From an uncultured Lachnospiraceae bacterium (GTDB taxonomy: Bacteria > Bacillota > Clostridia > Lachnospirales > Lachnospiraceae), in the NCBI GenBank assembly GCA_905197485.1, contig CAJJYZ010000052.1:1-12362 (forward strand): 12,362 nucleotides of DNA, given 5' to 3'. Below are positions 7,186-12,362 of the stretch, piece by piece; position 1 is the first letter of the stretch; every line of letters begins with the position of its first letter. The notes beneath the pieces are model-generated. The model did no database searches and had not been told where the DNA came from. It saw only the letters and a list, made by a program, of their open reading frames with translations. The position numbers were made by a program, and so were the translations under genes.

Positions 7186-7190
7186 CTTGT
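7169..7190. promoter_or_regulatory. Candidate operator over the FGGY kinase promoter
   Basis: Two small dyads touch each other. ACAAGT-TCT-ACTTGT at 7176-7190 is a perfect 6-bp inverted repeat centred on the -35. GTAT-C-ATAC at 7169-7177 lies inside the spacer. On the minus strand the combined sequence reads ACTTGTATGATACC, similar in style to GntR-family operators. No sugar regulator gene is in the window, so the binding protein is unknown. Confidence 0.35.
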
Positions 7191-7336
7191 TTTGTTTTCT
7201 CTCGAAAAAAATGTGAGATTCCAACAAAAAACTCAGAAAAACTCTACTATAAAGTCCATGAATTTCAACTCTTTTTCAAGATGTACACATACAAATTTTT
7301 CGTATAAATCTTCGCTATAATTCTTTCAAAACTCTA
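7191..7336. other. AT-rich divergent intergenic stretch
   Basis: This stretch lies between the promoter of the minus-strand FGGY kinase and that of the plus-strand CPBP/PadR cassette. I found no credible small gene with a ribosome binding site, no stable hairpin with a T-run, and no repeat. It contains scattered TATAAT-like words (for example near 7315) without a matching -35. It probably acts only as a spacer with upstream elements. Confidence 0.5.
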
Positions 7337-7378
7337 TTGACTTTCAGCTACCTTGTTATATACTATAGTTAATAACTA
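7337..7378 (+). promoter_or_regulatory. Promoter and candidate operator of the CPBP-PadR cassette
   Basis: TTGACT (7337-7342), a 16-base spacer and TATACT (7359-7364) form a good promoter. Immediately after the -10, TAGTT-AAT-AACTA (7366-7378) is a perfect 5-bp inverted repeat at the expected transcription start. A repressor bound there would block initiation. The PadR protein encoded in the same operon is the obvious candidate, as PadR proteins commonly autoregulate (inference). The leader of about 65 bases ends in GAGGAGG. Confidence 0.5.
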
Positions 7379-7437
7379 CTTTGCATAGTAAGGTATTAAA
7401 AACACCGTTATACTCAACTTACTGAGGAGGGATGATT

Positions 7438-8388
7438 ATGATGACAAAAGAATCTTCGGCTAAAAAACAACTTATTATTTTCTTTCTCATTGCGTATGGA
7501 GTCAACTTCCTTTTCGGAATTCCGATGAACCTGACAGGATATATCGACTCCTCTACATTCGCGCTATTTATGATGATTCTTCCTGCGACCGGAGTTGCAT
7601 TCGCAAGTCTTACAAAACCGAAAGCGGAAGATGAAAACCGCGTAGTGCATTATATTTATATTGGATACTTTTTGTATTCTCTTCTCTTATTGTTGTTACG
7701 ACTCACAAAAATCATCCATAAAGATACGGTAAGAACTATGTTTCTAATTCCATATTTATTTCTTAGTATTATCTTATTTCTTTACACATGGAGAAAGGAG
7801 ACATCTGAATTATATCCTTTCAAAAATGGAAAATCTGCACGAAAATGGATTTGCTTCTTCATACTTTTTCAAGTGATGCTTTCCACTCTTTCGCTTGTTA
7901 TCTGTCATGCAAATTTATTTTCATATATCATAAGTTTTCCTGTTATTGTGGGATTTTTCGTTGAAGGTATCTTCTTTTTAGGAGAAGAATATGGGTGACG
8001 CGGCTTTCTTCAGGAAAAAATCCAGGCAAGATTCGGGAAACGAACGGGTATCATACTTCTCGGAATTATTTGGGAATTGTGGCACATGCCATTGTGGTTC
8101 TCCCTTTATGTCTCTTCCTGGTCAGAAGTCGGCATGCGTTTTCTTTCTACCGTAAGCCTTGCCATTTTCTTCGGGTATGTGTATATGAAAACAAAAAATA
8201 TATGGACTTGCGCTTTCCTACATTTTTTCTTTAATTTTGACTCATCCACTATAGAAATATTATTGGAGCACGTAAATTTAAGTCCTGCACAAGATTACGC
8301 TTTGACTGCCATTGGTATATTATCAGTTTTAGGATTCGCCTCTTTTATCTTTGCCAGGGAATACAGAAAGGATGAGGATTATGGATAA
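7438..8388 (+). pseudogene. CPBP-family intramembrane metalloprotease interrupted by one in-frame TGA
   Basis: A single reading frame of 316 codons broken only by TGA at 7996-7998 (codon 187); the frame continues unchanged to TAA at 8386. The TGA falls in motif 1: GEEYG-stop-RGFLQ, where CPBP proteases (PF02517, CAAX/bacteriocin-processing type) have EExGWRGFL, so a Trp codon TGG became TGA. All other catalytic parts are present: Glu183 and Glu184, Arg188, motif 2 IIWELWHMPLWF with His216, and motif 3 LHFFFN with His262 and Asn266. About seven hydrophobic segments fit a membrane protease. The catalytic Glu pair is before the stop and the His residues after it, so a truncated product would be inactive. 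Start: ATG at 7438, 7 bases after GAGGAGG; ATG at 7432 is too close to it. Family members act in bacteriocin self-immunity or protein maturation. Either a recent pseudogene, a base-call error, or readthrough. Confidence 0.85.
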
Positions 8389-8701
8389 AGCTCAATTATT
8401 AAAAGGAATTCTAGAAGGCTGTATTCTGAAAATTATTGATAATCATGAAACATATGGTTACGAAATCGTCACAAAATTACAGGAATATGGTTTCTCGGAT
8501 GCGAAAGAAGGAACTCTCTATCCACTTCTTCTGCGGTTGGAAAAAAAGCAGCTCATTCAAGGAGTCTTTAAAGAAAATCCACTTGGACCAAAGCGGAAAT
8601 ATTATCATCTGACCGATGAAGGAAAAGAATATGTAAAGTCTTTCTATGAGAATTGGAAAGAAGTCGAACAATTAGTAAGAAATATCTTTCTGGAGGTGTG
8701 A
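8381..8701 (+). CDS. PadR-family transcriptional regulator
   Basis: A 106-residue winged-helix regulator, typical of the short PadR class. Diagnostic segments: KGILEGCILKIIDNHETYGYEIVTKL (recognition-domain start), EGTLYPLLLRLEKKQLI (recognition helix and wing) and GPKRKYYHLTDEGKEYV (wing and end), followed by a C-terminal dimerisation helix. The ATG at 8381 overlaps the last codons of the CPBP frame by 8 bases, with AAAGGATGAGG inside that gene as ribosome binding site, so translation is probably coupled to the CPBP frame. This makes the upstream TGA potentially relevant to its expression. A membrane-protein gene follows by 2 bases, the usual PadR plus membrane partner arrangement. Probably represses its own operon; the effector is unknown. 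Confidence 0.93.
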   Translation: MDKAQLLKGILEGCILKIIDNHETYGYEIVTKLQEYGFSDAKEGTLYPLLLRLEKKQLIQGVFKENPLGPKRKYYHLTDEGKEYVKSFYENWKEVEQLVRNIFLEV

Positions 8702-8703
8702 TT

Positions 8704-9399
8704 ATGAATATCTTTCAAAATAATCATACGAAACTATTAGCCGAAAATGAAAAAGCTGAAAGTAAATTGTCTTTCAAAAACAGCTCTGACATCCGCGATG
8801 CAATCAATTATTTTCGCGGGCAGGGCACTTCCTTATTTGAGCTTGAAGTTATTAAAAAAGATATGATTAGCTTGGCTCAAGAAGCAGAGATTGAAAATCG
8901 GTTTTTAGAGGACAAACTCGGAATGCCGATTCAGGAATTCTGTGAAAGTATGAAAAAAGAAAATCCTGCCTCCAATTGGCTCGGACATCTTTTAAAGCTG
9001 CTACAAACCGCTTTTTTCATATATACTCCACTTTATACGCTTGAATTTTTCATGGTGGCTCTTGCTTCCCCGAAAGATTTCGGAATTTTTATAGATGATG
9101 TGATATTTATCGGCTTGCTCATGATTTTAGATTACGGAATCGACTACCTGCTCGACCGGCTCTTGTTTGAAGCCACCTCCAGGAAACGTAAGTTTCTTGT
9201 ATACATACGAAGATTGATATGGATTGTATATTTTACCGCAGTCTTCCTATCCGCTTCATATTTTGATTTTGCCTCACACTATCTGATACGCGGAAATGGA
9301 TGGATTATCGAAGCAGTCTTACTACTTATAACCTTCCTTCTATGGATTGGAAACAACTATTACTGGAATAAACAATCCGAAAAATATAATTGGAAATAG
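8704..9399 (+). CDS. PadR-associated four-helix membrane protein (DUF1048/DUF1700-like)
   Basis: A 231-residue protein. The first about 100 residues are charged and helical (AEIENRFLEDKLGMPIQEFCESMKKE), a pattern like the helical domain of PadR-linked DUF1048 and DUF1700 proteins. Four membrane segments follow: about LLQTAFFIYTPLYTLEFFMVAL, DVIFIGLLMILDYGIDYLL, LIWIVYFTAVFLSASYF and AVLLLITFLLWIGNNYYW. ATG at 8704 follows the PadR stop by 2 bases, with TGGAGGTG as ribosome binding site. The family assignment is by pattern and position only, and the function is unknown. By analogy it may be a membrane stress or antimicrobial-response component controlled by the PadR protein. The gene is closed by a bidirectional terminator. 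Confidence 0.75.
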   Translation: MNIFQNNHTKLLAENEKAESKLSFKNSSDIRDAINYFRGQGTSLFELEVIKKDMISLAQEAEIENRFLEDKLGMPIQEFCESMKKENPASNWLGHLLKLLQTAFFIYTPLYTLEFFMVALASPKDFGIFIDDVIFIGLLMILDYGIDYLLDRLLFEATSRKRKFLVYIRRLIWIVYFTAVFLSASYFDFASHYLIRGNGWIIEAVLLLITFLLWIGNNYYWNKQSEKYNWK

Positions 9400-9408
9400 T
9401 CTCCTATA

Positions 9409-9456
9409 AAAAAGGATATCACCGAATCATTTATGATACTTGGCGATATCCTTTTT
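9409..9456. terminator. Bidirectional terminator between the PadR operon and sodC-like gene
   Basis: AAAAAGGATATC (9409-9420) pairs perfectly with GATATCCTTTTT (9445-9456), 12 bp. A second small stem ATCAT/ATGAT (9426-9430 with 9433-9437) sits in the loop. The A-run on one side and T-run on the other make it functional in both directions, matching the two converging genes that end at 9399 and 9462. Confidence 0.9.
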
Positions 9457-9461
9457 CCGTA

Positions 9462-9926
9462 CTAAGCTACAATTTCTCCACAGGCAATCTTCTCTCCAGA
9501 ATTACCGGATGGCTGTGAACGAAAATCATCTGCCATGTCATGAATCACTACCGTTCTTCCGATTACATCCTCCGGATAGAACCGGTCCGTATATACTGCA
9601 CTCCATGCAATCCCATCATTTGCAAGAAGCGGCAGTAAATCCCCAGCATGCTTCGGATGCTCCTCCTGTTCCGGATTATAGTGTGCTCCCGTATTCAAAA
9701 ATGACTCTGTTTCACTTCCTGTACAATGTTCTCCCTCATGAATATGAAAACCATAGAAATTACCGTTACGCATCTTCATTGTATTTGGAAGCCCATAAAT
9801 TTCTGCGACAACTAATGTTCCGCCATGTACCCCATAAAAGTAAACGTTCCCTTGTATTTCCCTGTTCCTATCATTTCCATGAACTTGTGCATGCGCTTCA
9901 GGCATACCAAAAATATTCTGCATCAT
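9462..9926 (-). CDS. Cu/Zn superoxide dismutase family protein (SodC-like)
   Basis: A 154-residue protein of the copper/zinc superoxide dismutase family, which converts superoxide to oxygen and hydrogen peroxide. All metal ligands can be placed: copper His61 and His63 (GFHIHEGEHC), bridging His82 (NTGAHYNP), zinc His90, His93 and Asp96 (EEHPKHAGDL), and copper His129 (VVIHDMADD). The disulfide pair would be Cys68 and Cys149. The loop between the second and third zinc ligands is about six residues shorter than in eukaryotic enzymes. The catalytic Arg of the usual GNAGxRLACG is Lys146 here (GNSGEKIACG). No signal peptide is visible, so it looks cytoplasmic, unlike most bacterial SodC. Start: ATG at 9926, 6 bases after GGAGGGG; the frame opens further upstream at 9974, but that ATG overlaps the promoter. 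It has its own promoter. Confidence 0.9.
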   Translation of the reverse strand: MMQNIFGMPEAHAQVHGNDRNREIQGNVYFYGVHGGTLVVAEIYGLPNTMKMRNGNFYGFHIHEGEHCTGSETESFLNTGAHYNPEQEEHPKHAGDLLPLLANDGIAWSAVYTDRFYPEDVIGRTVVIHDMADDFRSQPSGNSGEKIACGEIVA

Positions 9927-9942
9927 ATCAATCCCCTCCGGT

Positions 9943-9974
9943 ATTATAGTATTCAGAATATTCGAAATTGTCAA
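9943..9974 (-). promoter_or_regulatory. Promoter of the sodC-like gene
   Basis: On the minus strand a perfect TTGACA (9974-9969), then TACTAT (9951-9946) at 17 bases, overlapping TATAAT (9948-9943) at 20 bases. The spacer contains the palindrome GAATATTC (9954-9961), a possible operator. The leader is very short, about 13 bases. The -35 box lies in the flank of the REP-like palindrome next door. Confidence 0.6.
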
Positions 9975-9989
9975 AAGGGACAGGGCAAA

Positions 9990-10040
9990 ACTTAATTGGG
10001 GACGTAGTATTTTTACACTTTACTACGTCCCCAATTAAGT
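9990..10040. repeat. 20-bp perfect inverted repeat, REP-like palindrome
   Basis: ACTTAATTGGGGACGTAGTA (9990-10009) is the exact reverse complement of 10021-10040, with an 11-base loop. The GGGGACG core and the flanking AAAAGGGACAGGG (9973-9985) are reminiscent of REP/REPIN-type repeats seen in many copies in clostridial genomes (from memory, not verified). No T-run follows on the plus strand; on the minus strand the stem is followed by TTTTGCCC, so weak termination of the operon upstream is possible. The right arm encodes the last residues of the GIY-YIG protein, whose stop codon lies in the loop. Confidence 0.85.
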
Positions 10041-10270
10041 ATCAGCTCTTCTTTTTTGCATTTTTTTAGCTGCTTGATTGCATATTCTCGTTTCATTGCT
10101 TCTTCTTTCGTCTCAAACTCTTCATAATAGACAAGTTCTACCGGGCGCCGTATTTTCGTATATTTCGCCCCTTTTCCGACATTATGTGCTTGAATTCTTT
10201 TTTCCAAATTATTCGTCCACCCAGTATAATATGTCTCGTCACTGCATTTCACGATATATGTATAATTCAT
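10013..10270 (-). CDS. GIY-YIG nuclease domain protein (UPF0213/YhbQ-like)
   Basis: An 85-residue single-domain GIY-YIG protein. Motif A is YTYIVKCSDETYYTGWTNNLEKRIQAHN, with YIV and YTG standing for GIY and YIG; catalytic candidates are Tyr3/Tyr5, Arg25, His29 and Glu62 (MKREYAIKQLKK). The length is that of the stand-alone UPF0213 class, whose members bind or nick nucleic acids; the cellular role is uncertain. Residues from about Leu78 (LNWGRSK) are encoded by the right arm of the adjoining palindrome, so the natural family C-terminus has probably been replaced or extended by the repeat. It lies 24 bases after the Cys-rich gene, with AGGTGGTG before the ATG, and is the last gene of the operon. 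Confidence 0.87.
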   Translation of the reverse strand: MNYTYIVKCSDETYYTGWTNNLEKRIQAHNVGKGAKYTKIRRPVELVYYEEFETKEEAMKREYAIKQLKKCKKEELILNWGRSKV

Positions 10271-10294
10271 TTGTGTTTATTTCACCACCTGTTA

Positions 10295-10591
10295 CTACAT
10301 TTGTTTTTTTACAATCTGGTATTCATCCCCTTTTAATGCAATGACGCGTCCGTTTTCCATTGTCACTTTCATATCACAGCGATTACCGCATCCGGTACAG
10401 TAAATTCTTTTTTCTCCGGTAAACGAATCTGTGTTATTTTCTCCCATACGTTGTGTAATTTGTGTGTTTGCACTTACAATACCACGATGGCAACAGTTTC
10501 CCTGCACCTCTGTCACTTTTCCTTCTTCAACAGTTACTTGCAAGGGGCAATGATTGCTGCAGCCTTGACATGTTAAATTGATTATCTCCAT
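10295..10591 (-). CDS. Small Cys-rich protein with two CX2CX3C units (DUF1667-like)
   Basis: A 98-residue protein with eight cysteines. Unit 1 (residues 6-39) reads CQGCSNHCPLQVTVEEGKV, then GNCCHRG. Unit 2 (63-90) reads CTGCGNRCDMKVTMENGRV but ends LKGDEYQIV, without the terminal Cys pair. Unit 1 resembles DUF1667 (CxVCPxGCxL...GNxCxRG), a domain associated with anaerobic FAD-dependent glycerol-3-phosphate dehydrogenase systems and thought to bind metal. The two units match in spacing (offset 57) and look like an internal duplication. A metal or Fe-S binding role is likely but unproven. The ribosome binding site is poor (AAAGAGAGAG before ATG at 10591). The gene lies 27 bases after the acetyltransferase, probably co-transcribed. 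Confidence 0.75.
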   Translation of the reverse strand: MEIINLTCQGCSNHCPLQVTVEEGKVTEVQGNCCHRGIVSANTQITQRMGENNTDSFTGEKRIYCTGCGNRCDMKVTMENGRVIALKGDEYQIVKKQM

Positions 10592-10618
10592 TCATTCTCT
10601 CTCTTTCTACTACAATTT

Positions 10619-11827
10619 TTAAAATAATTCTGTCATATGACATTTTTTTCGATAAAATATTTTTTCTAGTTCCATATGATTTCTATATATTACCACGTTT
10701 GGCATATATCGAATATCATCCATACTTCTTGCGCCACATATGAGTGTAGAAAAATCATTGATTGGCAAAGAAATATCCGGCTCATCGTCGGTTCGTTCTA
10801 CCTTTGTTTGTGTTCTTTCTTCAAAACAAACTTTCCATCGCCCATGATTTTTTGATATCATATTATCCTGTATTTCTATACAGACACTTCCGCTGCCTTT
10901 ACATTTACATAGAGAAAGAGCATTTTCTACGTTTACTACCCTTACCATCCCTTCATGAAATAGTCTGCACTCTGCCGTATTATTTTCCCCAACGAGAGAT
11001 GAGATACAAACATTATCCGGCAATGCAATTTTCAGAAAATCATAATATGCCCCGAACGCCTGCTTAATAAATGAAAACATTCCGGAAATGGCGTCCGAAT
11101 CTAAGAATAGAAAATCATTATAATTTCGAAAAGATGGAACGCATTGCATCATGATTCCTTTTTCACTCTGTTCTTTATTCATTATGAAAAATCCTGTTGC
11201 TTCTCCTTGTTCGTTCCGATAGAGGAATACATATCGCTTTTGCTTGAGGAGATTTTCCCGTTCCAACTCTTCACTATATACATTCCGAATTGATGATAGA
11301 TTATATTCCTGATAAAATTTTTCATAAATATCCAACAATTCTTTTGTGCTGTCTCCCGGAAAAATCTGTTCGACTGTTCCGTTCATTTTCTGTTGTGGAA
11401 GGTCTTTCAAAGGAATTGTCCATTCCTGCAACACACTTCCGGGTTCGAAGCCAAATTTCCTGTAATACTGGGTACTAAATGGATAAAGGTAGGAAAATGT
11501 CTGCCCTTTCTCATACATATCCTGAAGCGCAAATTGCATGGCAGAACGAATCACACCATTGTGACGGTACTGCGGAAGTGTTGCCACTCCACCGATTCCT
11601 CCAAGCGATACTTCATTGCCATCATATCGGCATCGGTAATCATTTATCTGCAAGCATCCCATCCATGTTTTCCCATCCTCATGAAAAACTCCTATTTTTC
11701 TAGAAATCACAGAAGTCTTCGCTTCTTCCTTCACCGATTCGTCATATTCCTTTTCAAAGGCAACCGCCTGCACCTTCTCATATGCTATATCTTCTTCCGG
11801 CTTCAACAAACGTGTCACAAATCTCAT
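10619..11827 (-). CDS. Eis-like GNAT N-acetyltransferase
   Basis: A 402-residue protein with the layout of the Eis family: N-terminal GNAT domain, a second degenerate GNAT domain, and a C-terminal sterol-carrier-like domain. The acetyl-CoA site is GGIGGVATLPQYRHNGVIRSAM (split here: GGIGGVATLP at 76-85, then QYRHNGVIRSAM). It is followed by FSYLYPFSTQYYRKFGFEPG, where Tyr122 aligns with the proton-donor Tyr126 of M. tuberculosis Eis. The protein ends in Phe402; in mycobacterial Eis the C-terminal carboxylate of Phe402 is the general base, and the length is the same. Eis enzymes acetylate amines including aminoglycosides; the substrate here is not predictable. ATG at 11827 is preceded by AAAGGGGAA. 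It follows the partial upstream gene by 39 bases. Confidence 0.9.
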   Translation of the reverse strand: MRFVTRLLKPEEDIAYEKVQAVAFEKEYDESVKEEAKTSVISRKIGVFHEDGKTWMGCLQINDYRCRYDGNEVSLGGIGGVATLPQYRHNGVIRSAMQFALQDMYEKGQTFSYLYPFSTQYYRKFGFEPGSVLQEWTIPLKDLPQQKMNGTVEQIFPGDSTKELLDIYEKFYQEYNLSSIRNVYSEELERENLLKQKRYVFLYRNEQGEATGFFIMNKEQSEKGIMMQCVPSFRNYNDFLFLDSDAISGMFSFIKQAFGAYYDFLKIALPDNVCISSLVGENNTAECRLFHEGMVRVVNVENALSLCKCKGSGSVCIEIQDNMISKNHGRWKVCFEERTQTKVERTDDEPDISLPINDFSTLICGARSMDDIRYMPNVVIYRNHMELEKIFYRKKCHMTELF

Positions 11828-11866
11828 TCGTCATTCCCCTTTCTCGTTTTGCACAATTTTCCTCGT

Positions 11867-12362
11867 CTATTCCAGTTCTTCTATATCCTCCGCAATCCAT
11901 CCATTTCTTCCCTTACCTCGGAAAAAGCCACTCAGGTATGTATTCCGCTGGCGCTTCTTCACTTCCGAAACCATAAATTTAATTCGGAACTCATAATCCT
12001 CATATTCAAACTCTTCTTTTGTAAATGGATGTTCCTCTGTCACCACAATCTGTGTTGTGCCCTTCTCATAAACCGGATAGCTTCCCTGGTATCCTTTTTC
12101 ATGTAAAATCCGGTCGACTTCTATCCGCTTTCCGAGTATTTCTTTCTGAAGTTCATCCCCATATTCCCGCTCTTTGTAAGAACCGGACGCGTCCTCTACC
12201 TTTTCTTGGATTTTCCGGTAAAGCGCCTCGCTTTTTGGAAGAGTCAGCTGGTAGCTTAGTATTCTTCGAAGCATTTTGTACGGAAACTTTCTGTAAATCC
12301 GAACCAGACGTACGTAACTCTTATCCTCCGCTTCCTTCGCAAGCTTCTCCATCGCATCAATT
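11867..12362 (-). CDS. Unrecognised protein, 5' end outside the window
   Basis: The frame is open to the window edge (reading ...IDAMEKLAKEAEDKSYVRLV), so the gene is probably truncated there; the internal ATG at 12352 has no ribosome binding site. At least 164 residues are visible, hydrophilic and strongly charged. A Lys/Glu-rich helical part (LYRKIQEKVEDASGSYKEREYGDELQKEIL) is followed by a beta-rich end (YPVYEKGTTQIVVTEEHPF...YEFRIKFMVSEVKKR) and a C-terminal tail GWIAEDIEELE. No membrane segment or known motif is evident, and I do not recognise the family. It is the first visible gene of the operon that continues with the Eis-like acetyltransferase. Confidence 0.7.
   Translation of the reverse strand, partial: IDAMEKLAKEAEDKSYVRLVRIYRKFPYKMLRRILSYQLTLPKSEALYRKIQEKVEDASGSYKEREYGDELQKEILGKRIEVDRILHEKGYQGSYPVYEKGTTQIVVTEEHPFTKEEFEYEDYEFRIKFMVSEVKKRQRNTYLSGFFRGKGRNGWIAEDIEELE

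Noticed and set aside
7996..7998. TGA in the CPBP gene as selenocysteine
   Set aside because: Trp, not Cys, is expected in the family motif at this place, and no convincing SECIS-type hairpin follows within about 40 bases.
7995..8234. A frameshift in the CPBP gene
   Set aside because: The downstream part is in the same frame as the upstream part; only a stop codon separates them, so no insertion or deletion is needed.
9440..9949. Plus-strand frame of 169 codons opposite the sodC-like gene
   Set aside because: It starts inside the bidirectional terminator and is antisense to a gene with all metal ligands conserved.
9990..10040. The palindrome as an ordinary Rho-independent terminator only
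   Set aside because: The stem is longer and more perfect than usual, contains coding sequence, and has no proper T-run on either side; weak termination is still possible.
11393..12106. Plus-strand frame of 237 codons opposite the acetyltransferase and the partial gene
   Set aside because: It spans two real minus-strand genes and their gap, is rich in Phe/His/Ser as antisense frames are, and lacks a ribosome binding site.

Overview
The window looks like a chromosomal segment of a low-GC, anaerobic Gram-positive bacterium of the Clostridia, most probably a Lachnospiraceae-type gut commensal. Reasons: strong AGGAGG-type ribosome binding sites before almost every gene, sigma-A-type promoters, AT-rich intergenic DNA, and a gene mix typical of that group (YdiB-like shikimate dehydrogenase, a HipA-like kinase of the Firmicutes type, a CofE-family protein, a GIEFGSTR-type FGGY kinase, a PadR cassette, an Eis-like acetyltransferase). 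The assignment is an inference from gene content; no rRNA or tRNA gene is present.

Layout. (1) 1-1060: aroE on the plus strand, followed by a hairpin shared with the converging glyA operon. (2) 1061-2640: glyA and a small 61-residue protein on the minus strand, with a readable promoter. (3) 2640-4210: a conspicuously AT-rich plus-strand two-gene cassette. A perfect consensus promoter drives a helix-turn-helix protein and a HipA/CtkA-like protein kinase, closed by a terminator. (4) 4218-7200: minus-strand FGGY sugar kinase and a CofE-family ligase, each with its own promoter-like sequence. (5) 7330-9460: a plus-strand cassette of a CPBP intramembrane protease (interrupted by one in-frame TGA), a PadR regulator overlapping its end, and a four-helix membrane protein, ending in a bidirectional terminator. 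(6) 9462-12362: minus-strand Cu/Zn superoxide dismutase with its own promoter. A 20-bp perfect palindrome separates it from an upstream operon: an unrecognised gene cut by the window edge, then an Eis-like acetyltransferase, a Cys-rich small protein and a GIY-YIG protein.

How the genes work together. aroE serves chorismate biosynthesis and glyA one-carbon metabolism; the FGGY kinase probably phosphorylates a pentulose. These are ordinary metabolic genes separated by short accessory cassettes. The most notable items are four. The HTH protein's C-terminal half resembles the small N-terminal subdomain of HipA, so the pair could be a rearranged HipB-HipS-HipT system. In the CPBP protease, TGA replaces precisely the Trp of the EExGWRG motif. 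The REP-like palindrome forms the 3' end of the GIY-YIG gene and may also supply the -35 box of the superoxide dismutase promoter. The Cys-rich protein carries two CX2CX3C units. No CRISPR array, insertion sequence, phage gene, tRNA or rRNA was seen.
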